DNA of 64,000 nt. It comes from Isoetes taiwanensis. Its lineage: Eukaryota; Streptophyta; Lycopodiopsida; Isoetales; Isoetaceae. The stretch covers positions 16,919,094 to 16,983,093 of the forward strand of contig JAJEKV010000025.1 of assembly GCA_021234155.1 (NCBI GenBank). The letters are read 5' to 3'. Of the stretch, positions 24,393 through 36,436 are shown in pieces. Below the pieces are notes generated by a model, which was not told the origin of the DNA, did no database searches, and worked only from the letters and a program-made list of their open reading frames with translations. The stretch's first letter is position 1; the number at the start of each line of letters is the position of its first letter. The translations under genes were made by a program, and so were the position numbers.

Positions 24393-25206
24393 CTACATGG
24401 GTGCTACAAGCCCTCTGTCCCATGCATAAGAAGTTGGCTCACCGCCGGTCACGGGTGAAAGCGTCGATGCAGGTGGCAAACTGACTGGGATCACAGGAGC
24501 GCTTGACTGAGGAATCAAAGTAAAACAACTTAGTGCAAGGTGGCCTTGATCATGCCGAGAAAATCCTGCAATTATCAATTATTGCATTCCATGATGTGTA
24601 AAACAACTTAGTGCAAGGTGGTCTTGATCATGCTGAGCAAATCCTACAATTATTGCATTCCATGATATCACATTGGGGCTTTTAGAAATGTTGACCGCCC
24701 TCTCTGCTTCTTCTGAGTTCCCACATTGGCATATATATTAATCAAAGAATTCTCCACAACAAGGTCAGATTGGAGATAAGTGCCAAATATTTGCCCATGA
24801 ACGACATGCTAGGCAAGCTGTTGCAAGCTCTCAAGAGAGCCAAAAACGTGAATTTGTCTGTGGAAATGCCTGCAATTTGCATTTCATGATACAACTGTAA
24901 AAACAACTCTCACCATCTTTGGGCTTGGCATGAGCATAAATAATTGCATTCCATGAATAACGATCTGGATTTGAAAGCATGTTTAATGTATTATTCGCTT
25001 CAATCCATTAAAAGACGAATGAGATGGTTGGCTAAGAAGGGAGCAGAATCACGACAGTTTTGAATCATCAAAGAGTGAAGGAGCTTACCTGAATCCAAGT
25101 GTTTCTGATGGGTGCAGTCATGCAGCAGCCGATAAGCCAAGTTCGGAGATAAATTCTTCCAATTCCCCCCTTCTTCCAACACCAGTTCCCACACCAGCTT
25201 ATCCAT
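24393..25206 (-). pseudogene. PPR protein pseudogene
   Basis: Reading leftward, the N-terminal PPR block is clear: LAYRLLHDCTHQKHLDSGK, then FLANHLIRLL. It is followed by RYSWNAIIYAHAKPKDGE, HGQIFGTYLQSDLVVENSL and SWNAIIVGFAQHDQ. All are typical of organelle RNA-editing PLS-type PPR proteins. The blocks lie in different frames and a segment at 24518-24667 is duplicated, so no full protein is encoded. Compared with the intact PPR gene at 49774-51810 it has only about two of five repeat triplets. Confidence 0.75.
24518..24667. repeat. ~80-bp duplication inside the PPR pseudogene
   Basis: The block GTAAAACAACTTAGTGCAAG and about 60 following bases occurs at about 24520 and again at about 24598 with a few changes. 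It encodes the same PPR helix pair twice (IIAGFSRHDQ and IIVGFAQHDQ). Confidence 0.8.
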
Positions 25207-25927
25207 TTTGGAGGCAGAATAACCAATTCAGTTTCCATGATATGGCTTATCAAGAATTGTCATTCACAAAAACCTATAATGAGAGAGAGAGATTTTTTCA
25301 ATGAGTAGCAGCATCATTTAAAATGGAATTGCAGTGTTTTAAATATATTTTAAAAAGTAGAAGTTGTGAAATTGAATTTAGATTTAGATGAGTTTGATCT
25401 TGTTGAAACACATGGTAATTTAAAACACGATAGATTTGATGAGCCATAAAAACCATTATTACCATATTTACCAAAATGCCCGTCTTTTATTTTATGGCCT
25501 TGTGAAAAAGCCCAAAGTCCTATTGTGGGGAACTTGGACCATTCTGTTTTAGGTTTGGTGATTCAACCCTTAATATTGCCCTCTCTACTAGAGGGCAACA
25601 CATATTAATAAAAGCACTTCAATGACCATCGTCTAATTTTGAAATAAATAAATGTCCATACTCATTCTCTCAATGTTGATCTGCAGGTTGGCTACTTTTA
25701 ACAGTTTTCACATTCAATTTTCTTCAACATAAGTACCCTTTCATTTCCAAGCTTCCTTGTGCAAGAGAGTACGTGAGCCAATGGCAAGTAGAGGAGTCTA
25801 AGATTAGTAAGAGACATCGCTCAACAAGAATCAAATGGTATTAAAAAATGTTGTTTATTATTTTCATTGCCTTGAATTTTGACCTAACTTACATGTTTTC
25901 TGTTGTAAAGAAAAAAAGAGAATTGCC

Positions 25928-26307
25928 CTAGTAAGGAATCTTGTCTCCATCAAGATTTCCCAGTCTGGACAGCTGCCACCTTTCTGGTAACACTGATTCC
26001 CATAGACTGTGTTTTGCTTGAATTGCCTCAATATCTGATGATTTATCATCCTTCCTGTCATCCTGATCCAAATCGGAGCCAAAACCATAATATGTTGTTC
26101 TCTGAGAACCACTGATGCTAGAACTCTTCACGAACCTCCTTGTATCAGCACTACTCTTGGTCGTCAATCCAGAAGAAACCAAAAGAGCTGGTCTCCCACC
26201 ACCTAGGATAATCAGACACATGCTGGCGTTCAAGAGGTGTATTTGAGCCAGCCTTGCCATAATGTTCCTCCAGATGAGCAAATTATCTTCTAAACTGGTC
26301 CACAACA
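25928..26307 (-). pseudogene. TDY-class MAP kinase, last exon (broken)
   Basis: The minus-strand exon begins after an acceptor (AATCCAG) at 26308. It reads VVDQFRR, a TAA stop, then FAHLEEHYGKAGSNTPLERQ, the segment that follows the kinase domain in plant TDY-motif MAP kinases. The next ~90 residues (LTTKSSADTRRFVKSSSISG and onward) lie in another frame and fit the Ser-rich variable tail. The upstream exon is at 26390-26463 with a normal intron between them. The internal stop and frame change make it a pseudogene or captured fragment. No kinase core was found nearby. Confidence 0.7.
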
Positions 26308-26389
26308 CTGGATTGCCACAAAATATAAAATAAGGCGTGGATGATAAAACTTAGCAATTTGCATATCTCAGAAATCACATAAGCCATAC

Positions 26390-26463
26390 CTTGGATACAT
26401 GAAATTAGCTTGATCATTTCCATTTAAATATTCCTTGAGCATTTGTGGATGATATTCTAAAAT
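26390..26463 (-). pseudogene. TDY-class MAP kinase, penultimate exon fragment
   Basis: The 74-base exon is bounded by CATAG and by a donor CAAG then GTATGG. It reads ILEYHPQMLKEYLNGNDQAN and then FMYPR, a signature of the C-terminal extension of plant TDY MAP kinases. It joins in phase to the exon at 26307. Retained introns show that this was not a processed retrocopy. Confidence 0.75.
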
Positions 26464-27159
26464 CTATGCAACAAACAGTCTACACCAAGTTTGACAGCCT
26501 GAAACTTGTGCTTTTGTGATATATTTCTATTAATGCATAGCTAGACACGTTGATGCTAATGATTAAAGCAGTAACCTGCAGCAACTTTCACCTGAAAGTT
26601 GACTGAAACAGACATTAAAATCATACAATCTTTCTACTGATTAGACAAATAAGAAAAAAAGCTTACTAGAGCTGCAGTTTGCAAACAACGCACGTGAATG
26701 ATTCTTTCCAGACAGCATGGCACAGAAATATGTAGCTCTGCACGTCAGTCTTAGGTTCCTTGACCACAAAAATACAAAGATCATTATGCAAATGTTGTTG
26801 TGCAGATCAGTCTTAGGCTCTTTGATCATAAAGATAACACGATCATTTGCCAACTGTTACTTGAAAGATGATTCAAAGGTCACTTGCAGGACAAAGCAAA
26901 CATGCGCCACCAATGCATTTGGACCACATGCATTGAAATGACCACATATAACCACAGAAACAAATAGTTCATCATGTAACAAAAATATAAATACCGGCCA
27001 GTTAAAAGGGCATCATTCTCCTAAGCAGTTTGAAGGATAAGCTTAGATGCTATTTTGCCACTCTATTTTGATGTATTCTAGTGTACAAAAGGCGTTGTTT
27101 TTTTACAAACACACATGCAATAAATGAAAAAAAGGATTTTTATCACTTAGAAAGCTTAC
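26464..27159. other. No gene seen
   Basis: AT-rich sequence. A ~37-bp unit (GATCATTATGCAAATG region and its neighbour) is loosely repeated at 26740-26850. Nothing else is supported. Confidence 0.5.
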
Positions 27160-27288
27160 GAGGGTTGAAAAGATTGTGCAATTTGGGTAGGAGCAGAGGC
27201 CTTCATATGTTTGGTTGGCAGCACCTTGATATAGTATTTCTGCCCTGAGTTGCAATGCTTTTCTGCTCCACTCATAAACTAATACCAT
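27160..27288 (-). pseudogene. Possible further MAP kinase exon, heavily decayed
   Basis: A minus-strand frame reads YYIKVLPTKHMKASAPTQ before a GTAAGC donor near 27160. Position and spacing could fit the segment after the kinase core (DPYFKGL and following in the family), but the match is weak. Treat it as unassigned unless a search supports it. Confidence 0.2.
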
Positions 27289-27608
27289 CCCTCTCAGAGC
27301 AAATATACCACACTGTTACCATCATCATAGTTTGCAATCAGACTTGCATTACTGCAAGATCCATAGCTGGCCTCATTTACTTGAAGAACATTATCGGCTC
27401 CTTTCCCATTAATAGACCAGTTAAAAGCTAACCGTACTTGCACTAGGAAACTTGATAATAATGCCCATGCTGTGTAATTGGCCCTCTTGTCAATAGGAAC
27501 CTTCTAACCTGCTTTATCACCTATATTATACTGCATTACTCTAGTACTTAAAGCTTTAGAGAGAAAAAATTTTAAAGCTAGATCTCTAGCTAGAAGAATT
27601 TAAAGAGA

Positions 27609-28300
27609 TTATGTAACAAAGTGCAATGGAAAACATTCTATATTACGGTATTCTTTCAAGAAAAACCTGGTTGGGTTGCATCTCTTGATCGTCTCCAGAA
27701 TGGGAAGATTCACACTGCTACCTTCCCCAGCAAATAGAACTTCGTGTAACATACTTGAGAGAGACAGACCCGTTTGACAATATCTCGTCATAATAAATCT
27801 TAATGCACCAGATACCTCACCTGTAACACAGATTGAGAACATAATAGCCATCGAGTGCATGTTCTTGGGCTCTGTCAAGATGCGTCTTCTAGACGCGCAT
27901 GACTTAAAAAGAACTCCTCAAAAGACCGGATAATGAAACCAAGCATCGTAAGCACAAACTTGTCGAAAGCTGATGTCGCAAGCTCAAAGAATGACGGAAT
28001 GAAAAGGGCTACAGAAGCTCCAAGCCACTGAAAAGAATACTGCAACAAATTTGTTATAATACAGAGGTGAATCATTTTTATTCTATATGATATTATAATA
28101 AAAAGCCCATATATTCACCTGCGAAACTGATGTCGGAAGCTCTCTTGCATAGGCGCAGTGTCCACAGGCTGATCCGTTGATAATTTCCCGCATGGTTTTC
28201 TAGGACCTCGCTCTAATGCTTGGCGGTGCCGGTTAACCAGTTCCCACACCAGCCGCACATCAACAATGGCGACCGAGAGTTTACAGGTAAGAGTAGGTTT
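27609..28300 (-). other. Unidentified exon-like pieces
   Basis: On the minus strand, 28115-28290 is GC-rich and open (VDVRLVWELVNRHRQALERG) and ends at a donor (CGCAG then GTGAAT). A piece beginning after TTGCAG at about 28045 is open to 27876. A third open piece runs from 27878 to 27609 with a donor-like TTACAG then GTGAGG inside. The frames do not join into a recognisable protein. The word LVWELV also starts the PPR pseudogene region at 25206, and 17 bases are shared there. Confidence 0.25.
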
Positions 28301-29040
28301 TGAGCAGTCACAGCATATCCTAGGTATATTCCAGCATATACCTAGGATATGCCAAAAATTTCTATAAAGCAAAAAGAGCCTTAAGAAAATCTTAAGGGTT
28401 GTTCAAAACGTTGCCCTTATTTTCATTGTCCTTTCCTTTTCATAGGGAAAGGCTTTTGTTTTCTTTACCCTCATAAATAATATCCCAAAAAAAGATATTA
28501 TTATTTGGAAGGGTCAGAGGGCAATTTAAGGGTGGACAACGTTGCAATTGTATTTGTTCAAAGCTTACCTTTTTGGTTGCCTGAAGGTTAAATCCTTGCT
28601 GGGTAGGCTAAAAGAATATTCTAAATTGCACCATTGAATATACCAATTGGATGGTTTAGATGGGCAAAACACTTCTAGGTGATGTGGGTGGGTGCATGGG
28701 TCGTCGTTGAAGGTCGTGAGGGAGCGTTAAGGCACTATAGATTATCCATTATGCGCTATTGGCCCCTGCTTCTTCGTTGGCTTTTTTGTTTCCAAGACCA
28801 TAACGGCTTGTATTTGTAACAGAGCAGCTACGCACCTTCTTATTTTCGTGCTGCATGTTGACTGATTGGTCTTTTCGTTTCTAAGTTACTGCTTTGAATG
28901 CTATGATGGATTGGTTATTAGGGGCATTTTTGGTTGTCGAGTCTTTCACATACTGCAAAAGCTTGTATGAACACTAAAGTTCTTTTGAATCAATAAATGA
29001 TTAGGTACAGATCTACAAAATATGAATATATAATAGGGTT
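28301..29040. other. No gene seen
   Basis: AT-rich intergenic sequence. A palindromic stretch at about 28315-28352 repeats CCTAGGTATATTCCAGCATA in both orientations. Confidence 0.5.
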
Positions 29041-29355
29041 AGCAGTGTTCTCTATACATCTTCAAAGGGAGCACATCACCAGTTCCAAACTCTTGCAGAT
29101 GCTTCCGTGACATCTTCCCTTCTTCTATGGGTAACATCTTTGCTGGTGTAAAAGTGTAATGCACATGCGAGCCATTGATAACTATCCATGATGTCTCACG
29201 ACTATCAACTACGTGAGACAAATCATTCCTAAGGTAGTCTCATATAGTGAAATCGGACACCGCATCATGATAGAACCGTCTATAGACCATGATATGGTCT
29301 CCATTATATACCAACACACTTGAGTTCTCTTGCCACGCTAGCTCCTCAAGCAACC
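29041..29355 (-). pseudogene. Coding remnant of unknown family, one in-frame stop
   Basis: A single minus-strand frame runs about 104 codons with one TGA. It reads SVLVYNGDHIMVYRRF near the start, SHVHYTFTPAKMLPIEEG in the middle, and ends MYREHC then stop. The balanced composition and single stop suggest a recently decayed exon. I do not recognise the family. It abuts the gypsy remnant that begins on the other strand at 29350. Confidence 0.35.
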
Positions 29356-29958
29356 AAGATTTTCATGAAGGGTATATTCCAGATTCATGGAATGTCTGAC
29401 ACAATTATAATGGATAGGGATCCATTATTTCGTAGTTAATTTTGGTCAAGATTTATGAAGCATCTAAGCACAATCTTATCCACAGCCTATCATCTCCAGA
29501 TGAATGGCTAGATTGAGGTTGTGAACCGTATCATTGAGGATATATTGCGAGCCTATGTTGCAGAAAGGCAAAGTTATCTTCTGGAGTTTGCCGATAAGAA
29601 CACCGTTCATTCGGTTACTCAGAGAACTCCCTTTGAAGTGGTGTATAGGTATTCTTTGGAATCTTCAATTACAAAAATAGAATGAAAGTGCCATCTTCTG
29701 ATGAAGCGATAAGCAATTTTATAGATGTTCTACAAGAAGTAGACTCGTATTAAAAAAAGCCAGAAATTTATGATTTCTAGACTAGCAGAAAAATGAAAGA
29801 AAGTCGATTATGCAAAAGGTCAATGGGTTTGGACACATCCTCCTAATAAGCACCTACAAAAAATTGGTAAGATATACGTGAAACTAGTTTCTAGGTATTA
29901 TGGTCCATTTCAAATTGACGGAAAAGTCAGTGAGAATGCCTATCTCTTATTTATCTAG
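29350..29958 (+). pseudogene. Ty3/gypsy integrase remnant
   Basis: The plus-strand frame reads MSDTIIMDRDPLF, then STAYHLQMNG, a stop, then IEVVNRIIEDILRAYV and RTPFEVVYR. This is the integrase core of Ty3/gypsy retrotransposons, where DRDP..F and STAYHPQ.NGQ.E carry the second and third catalytic acids. A later part, GQWVWTHPPNK then YYGPFQI, is the region after integrase. At least three internal stops and a frame shift make it a fossil. No LTRs were found around it. Confidence 0.8.
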
Positions 29959-30676
29959 AAAATGGACTAATCTACAACTAGTTTTTAATGTTGTACTGAA
30001 AGGCCTATAAGGGAAGTGAAATTTCTCCGGAGATCTTGCAGAAAACGGAACACGCCGAATCTCTAACATTAGGGGTGATATGACGAGGTGCTTGGACCAG
30101 AAAAGATACTTATTCATCAATATAAGGAGTCACACGTACTACTTCTTACCGAAGGTATCTAGTTAAGTTCAAATTTCATCCACTTTCTAATGTAGTATAA
30201 TATTTCTAAGGACCATTTAAGGAATTTAAGACACTTATGGATGAATATGAGCAAACTTTGCAAAAGCAATACGCAAAGTTAGGAGAAATTAGTATCTTTA
30301 TTATTTAGGACAATATAGCCTACGGGCTCTCGTGGACGTTAATAAACTTTATTATTATTAAAACATATATAATTGTTATTGTCCGATAGGGACGTCCGCG
30401 TGGCAACAAATTGTGCATCCTAAAGTATAACGCATGTTTTTCCCAGACATTTTCCAAGGAACAGAAAATTAAAAAATACTTGGGCAAGCCATTGACTTGG
30501 ATAATCTTGCAAGGTCATCACTGATATTCGTTTTCCAGCAAAGAGCCCCAAATGGATGCTTCTAGCAGCCCCAAATTGGGCTTGGAATCTTTCCCTTGTT
30601 TCTATCTTGCATGAAAATCGTGGGAGATTTGGAAGTATTTTGTACCTAGGGCACTAAAAATTTTTTTTCTTCCAAA
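29959..30676. other. No gene seen
   Basis: It may include more decayed retrotransposon sequence (following the gypsy remnant), but no motif could be read. Confidence 0.4.
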
Positions 30677-31119
30677 GAATGGTTTCCCAAAGATCGATGA
30701 GGTGTTTAGGGTGCTTTCCCATGGACCCCTCTCGGATTTCTTTGAGTGCTTACATGGCAAGATCGTTCTCAAAGCCCTCACCTTGGACCCTAAATTGCCA
30801 CTTTCTCATGGATTAAAAAACCCGAGACCGATAGCTCCCCAGATCCTACCGCTCCAAAGATGAACTTTGAATCGAGGAAGGGTCGATGCAAGTATTCTAA
30901 GGTCCGTATTCCGATATCCTCGATTCTAAACCATCTAGGACCGGATTGGAGCTTACCCTACCTGTGTCTTGACCTCCATGGCAAAAAGAATTGTCAATGT
31001 TACTTTTTAATCAAGGTCGAAAACCTGAGCCGAACAAGGTGAGGTCTTCATGAGAACATGGCATGAGGGTCCATGGGAAAGAAATCCCAAACACCTCATG
31101 GGCCCGTGGAAACCATTTA
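30677..31119. repeat. Imperfect inverted repeat (foldback), arms ~90-105 bp
   Basis: Arm 1 (about 30679-30785) contains ATGGTTTCCC, GATGAGGTGTTTAGG, TTTCCCATGGACCC and CTCACCTTG. Arm 2 (31034-31119) read on the minus strand has the same blocks in the same order, with small gaps. The loop is about 250 bp. It could be a foldback element or a hairpin RNA locus. Confidence 0.75.
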
Positions 31120-32579
31120 GACAAGATCCAGAATCAGAAGGAAAATGATAACACAAGGAAAAAAATTAGGTAGTGCGGCCGGCAAAATTACACCGGGGAG
31201 TTTAAGGCAGCTTCATAGTGAAGATAGAAACAACTGTAAGATTTGAACAGTATCTCCAGCAGACCAAGCATCCATAGGAGCAAACAATATGCCGCGATTC
31301 TATACATATCCAAGTATGGCTTACCGACTCTGATTTCTAGAATCCCCCTGACTCAAGCCTGCTGCAAATTCGACCTGTACTGGGTCCCCATAATCCTGCC
31401 TTGGTCGATCCCAGCTAGTCCTCTGCAATCTAAAAGCCGCTCCAATCCTATCTTGACCAATTTTGGCCTATGTATCCAATTCCGTTGAGATGCTGTGCAC
31501 TCCTCTTTGAGTCGGCTCATCTCTTCTGTTCCGATTCTACTCCTTTTGCTAAGGCCTCATCTCTCCTGTTCCGATTCTACTCTTTTTGCTTTCTTGATCC
31601 ACCGACCTCTTTGCCGGATCGTCCCTGTATTTTCTCTTTCAATAGTTATTTTGCAGTGGTGGTACATGCTGCATTTACCAACAACTGGTGTATGAAATAT
31701 GATAGCAGATTTACTTTATGTTTGTTGTACTAGAAGCCCTATTTACAGGTTGATTCACTCAGATATCTATTTTGCATTGCTAGTGCTCAAGAACAAGCTT
31801 CAATAAACAACAGCTTTGTAATTTCTGTGGCATTAAACACTGAATTTGATGAAAGTTTTTGGTTCTACCACATGCATTGTTGATCTCTTAAAAGAGGGGG
31901 CAAATGCAAGCTCATCATCGATCATAGAGATAATAAGGGCTTTTGAATCCTGCTCATTCTTTTTCTATTTTCTTGCAGAATGCAAGCCGAATTTGCAAAT
32001 ATATTATCATCACTAAGCATGATAATATCTCTATCCACCCCCACCCCACCCCAAAAAAAAAAAAAAAGTGTTTTGTGTTCTCTTATGAACAATTTGAGAT
32101 TGATCTATTTGAAGGTGGTCTTTATCTTCATGATTTCAAGTCCAAAACATTGATTTGTCTTAGGTATCCATTTCGTTTTTTTTAGAGTTGTATTTAAACC
32201 ATAGACTAGACAAAGATAGAAATGGAATAAAATCCCATTTGAATCAACGTTATGTAATGTATTTGCCCTCTTGAAACTTGTATAATTCTATTGGTCATGA
32301 TTCAGATACAATTTAATCTTCTATAATAAAATGCTAGAAAACATTAGATTGGTCTACGTGCTCTAAATTACATTTCCACTTTGTGCAACATTAACAAGCC
32401 CAGGAAACAATACAAACCTTGCAAACAAACTGTTTTGAGCTGAACAAATTCGTCTAACAAAAATTGTTACTAAACAAGTATTTCGCTACTAAACCTTGAA
32501 CATTAAGAGTAGGTCCAATCACGAGTATGGAACAAAAGAAATGTTCGCGGCAGCCTTGACCGCCGCGATAAATTTCCTG
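31120..32579. other. No gene seen; short duplication at 31514-31594
   Basis: A ~40-bp unit, CTGTTCCGATTCTACTC with flanks, is duplicated at 31514-31594. Open frames at 31243-31733 are Ser/Leu-rich and low-complexity and are not supported as genes. An A-run of 14-15 lies at about 32054. Confidence 0.5.
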
Positions 32580-32582
32580 TTA

Positions 32583-32895
<313 letters not shown>

Positions 32896-32999
32896 AAAGT
32901 TGTGACTGGCCTACCACAAAGAAATATCTAAAGATTGATATGTGTTGGTTTAAATTGGTACTTTTTAGTAATGATTATAAAGCTTTCAAGTCCTCGAAT

Positions 33000-33240
33000 T
33001 GACTTGAGGCTATCTCTAAAGGAACTGAGGTGCAAGCCCTCTAACCGACTTGAGGTCATCTCTAAAGGAATCGAGATGAAAGACCTTTAAACGATTCGAG
33101 GCCATTTCTAGTTGAACTGGAATGAATGTCTTAAAAGGAATTGGGATAAAAAGACCTCTAAAGGAATCGAGACCATTCCTAAATGAAATGGAATCAACAT
33201 CTATGAAGGAATTAAGATGAAAAAATAATTCCTCCAGATT
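33000..33240. repeat. Degenerate minisatellite
   Basis: Variants of GACTTGAGGTCATCTCTAAA and AGGAATCGAGATGAAAGACC recur five or six times, with an irregular period near 45 bp. Confidence 0.75.
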
Positions 33241-33514
33241 GATGTGGATGTTCAACCTCGAGAAGGGAAGGATTATTACGGCGCTTAGCCGGCTCCGAGG
33301 AGTGACTTAGGCTCAACAAAGATTTACCTAGAATATCTTATGTATAGGGTAATAGCTTGTATGGTCTATACGAGAAAATAATTATATTAGTTAAACTTTA
33401 GCTATGAATTGTGTTTTATTAATAATGTGGCTGATTAGGGGGCATTGCCCCTTGCAAAAAGGACCTGAACTGCCTATTATTAGATGAATCTAATGTTTTT
33501 ATCTTTCAGTTGGA

Positions 33515-33860
33515 CTAGTTATGGTGCCTGGCATTGCGGGCTTTATGAGAACAGCTTTACTAACAGTTTGAAGAGGCAGTTCCCTTGTTATTAGCTAGAA
33601 TAAACAATGTGCCTTGGTGGAGAAAGGGTAATATAGAGCAATCATTTAAGATTCATTGGTAAAGATAAAAAACCCTTGTGCCAAAAAATATGAATTTGAC
33701 CTTGTTGTACTTTTGATATGTGACACTACTTTGTGTACTTTTACTAAAATGAATTTACGAGGAGGCTTGTCAGGCTTTAGCAACCTATAGGAATTTCTAC
33801 TGCAATGTGGAAGGAATAATAGTTATAGTGGAAGTTGTGTATGCTCCTCTTTGGTTTAGA
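33515..33860 (-). mobile_element. Helitron 3' terminal region, minus strand
   Basis: Read on the minus strand this segment ends GGCACCATAACTAG then T, preceded by a decayed hairpin (33526-33541). The ~340 bp inside the end align with the region upstream of the Helitron tip at 10469, including CACATTGTTTA, CTTAAA..TTGCTCTATA and CTATAGGTTG. It is therefore the same family in opposite orientation. The body extends right, and the 5' end was not found. Confidence 0.7.
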
Positions 33861-34752
33861 GAGAGGTAGCGGCATTTAGCACTACCTATGTTTTATTTTG
33901 AATGGGTAGATCTTGATGGTTGTGGGAATTGAGTATGGTAAAACAAACATGCCCTGCCCTATTTGTAAAATTTGAAAGGAGATTGGCGTATGACTGTATG
34001 ACTGGAAAAAAGATGATGGTAGAATTGGGTCTAATTGTTGCCTATTTATTTCAGGTAAACGTTATTTGGAGGGAGTATCTTATGATTATTATTAGTGAAT
34101 GTTTGCCATGTTTGTTGTGTGCTTTGGGGAACAAATGCGATTCATACAACAAATTATTCACAAACTTGATCCTTTTGCACAATAGGCAAAGTTGTGGTAC
34201 AGTTGTGCCAAGATTTCATTGAGCAAAGTCAAAGTTGTACGTATATGAAATGGCATACCTTAATGATTGAGCAAAGTTGAAGTTGTAGGTATATAAAATG
34301 GCATACCTTAGTGTTGAACTTAGTTACCTTCCGACGTGTTTAGCGATTCCTTCAAATCTCGAGGTGTTAATTTACCTACTAAATAATCATTATTTATGAC
34401 CAACATGGATTAAGTTGTTTTAAAAACACTGATCTAACATTTGTGGTTTAAAATGGTTTAAACGATTTAATGTGCTTTCTTATTGCTCTAAATCAACATT
34501 TCAACATTTTCTAAGGCATTTCTTGTGGGTGAAAGTAATGGCTTCTGTTTGTCGTCTAGACACGGGAAGGAGTTTTAATAGTTTATTTCAAGATATGACA
34601 TTGGAAGGGGTCAACAAAGATCGCAATGAAGCTTTTAGATTGCAAATAAATGCGCATTGTTATACATTATGGTGGTGCTGAAAATGGCTACTATAAATCC
34701 ATTGTGACCTTTAGAAGCTTAATAAAATTTTAGTATGGCTAATGATGCCATC
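33861..34752. other. No secure gene; 46-bp tandem repeat at 34220-34312
   Basis: The unit GAGCAAAGT..GTATAT..AAATGGCATACCTTA occurs twice at about 34220-34312. A 100-codon plus-strand frame at 33920-34222 is not recognised and partly overlaps the Helitron body. Confidence 0.5.
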
Positions 34753-34770
34753 CACAATAAAACCTAAGAT
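34753..34770. repeat. Target-site duplication, left
   Basis: The 18-bp word CACAATAAAACCTAAGAT is identical to 36437-36454. Confidence 0.9.
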
Positions 34771-36436
34771 TTTTGAAGGACGACAAACTCTTATTTAATA
34801 TTCCAGAAGAAGTACACATATAATTGCAAAGACAGGAATAAAATCTCAGTAGACAAAGACAATCCACTGAGTGCAGCCACCTGTCTATGCATAAGATAAG
34901 ATACCCAAATATTCCTCAAAAATCAAACGTTTTTTCTCAGGAGCAAGCTGAGAAGATAGATATGCCTTCACCAATCTGTCTTGCATCTCGTGAAGAACAT
35001 GATCGACACTAATTGATAAACCTTTGAAGATATACAACCACCTTCTTTTCCAAACAGACTACAACAGCCAGCCTGAAGCTAAGTGGAAAGCCTGTTGCTG
35101 CAAGCTATTCCAAGTGGAAGGATAAATGCAAGAAGCACCTGCTGGTTAGTCAAGGCCACATGGAACAGAGATAGTAACCATGACCAAACTGGCTGAACTT
35201 GGTCATATAGAAAGAAGCAGTGCTTGAGACTCTCAACTTGCCGCTTACACAGTAGGCAGAGTTCTGAAATGCGGGGATAAAACTTATGAACCAGCACATT
35301 AACCCGCAGACATCTGTGAAGGAGTTGCCACCATAAGGAAGAAACTTTGGGAAGAAGCAATTTATTCCAAACCCAGGACCACATAGGCTTCCACTGAGGA
35401 GGCGGAATGCGGAGCTGCCAATCAGCCCGAGGGGGACAATGTCAACATCGACCAGCTTTTGATATAATGAATGCACAAGACGTTGTGCATTAACAATTTG
35501 GGGACCAGTCCAAATAGGCACATCAACTGGTTGTGAAGGAGCATCTGGCAGAATGTCAGCCAGCTTTTGCCACAGAGCTCTGTCCCATCGAGATAGCATA
35601 AACTTAGTCTGAAAAGCATCCCAAGGCAACAAGTGTCCAGCCTCATACCAAGCACCACTGTGAGAATACCAGCAAGCCTTCAACGCCGCTGAGTCAATGG
35701 ATATACAGTAGCACACAGAGGCATGTGATTATCCAGAGGAATCCACCAACACGGAGAACCTACCTGTGCACACACACCTGGATTAATATTAAATAGCACA
35801 CGAACTGTCTCCCAAGAATCAAACGGTCTCTTCAAGAAGGAGAAAGCATTCGGATATGGATGAAGCTGATAAAAAAGACACCAAGGAAGAAGTGCCCTAA
35901 GTGCATTCAAAAGAAATACACTACCCAAGTGCTTGCACAACCAACCTCATTCCAGATGAATGTACCATGCCCGCCAAGTAGCGACAAATGAATTTAGATA
36001 TCATAATTTTATTCTGTAAATGGAAGTCAATCATACTTGGACCTCCAGCAAATCTTGGTTCGATACATGTGGACCAAGCTACCTTCACAACTACGCCTGT
36101 CTCAGTACCTGCCCAAATGAAGTTACGGACGATTGCAACAACCTCTTGAAACTTTGTTTGTGAGGCAAGCACAGCAGATGCCATATACACACGAGTGTTG
36201 CTGAGAATCTGCTTAGCAGCTACTATCCTCCCTGCCAGAGAAAGCTTAGCTGTATTTCACCAAAAAGGATGCTTACGCAGGCCTTCCACTATAATATCCC
36301 ATGCATCTGAAGTAGATATATGTATACCCACAGGAATGCCGAAGAGTTTAGTGGCCTTCCCTTGAGAAAGCACTTTCTACGGATACTCGTAAACACAGGG
36401 AGAAACATCCACATCCAAGGTCCATAAAGCAGAGCA
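34771..36436 (-). mobile_element. 5'-truncated L1-type LINE insertion
   Basis: Minus-strand fragments read from right to left give TKLFGIPVGI, KLSLAGRIVAAKQIL, VRNFIWAG, and an RVT zinc-finger-like end (SSLWWQLLHRCL, CLLCKRQVESLKHCFF). This is the order in the C-terminal third of plant L1 ORF2. The RT active site is missing, so the copy is 5'-truncated. The frame is broken at several points. The element is framed by perfect 18-bp target-site duplications. The 3' A tail is only about four bases. Confidence 0.85.
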
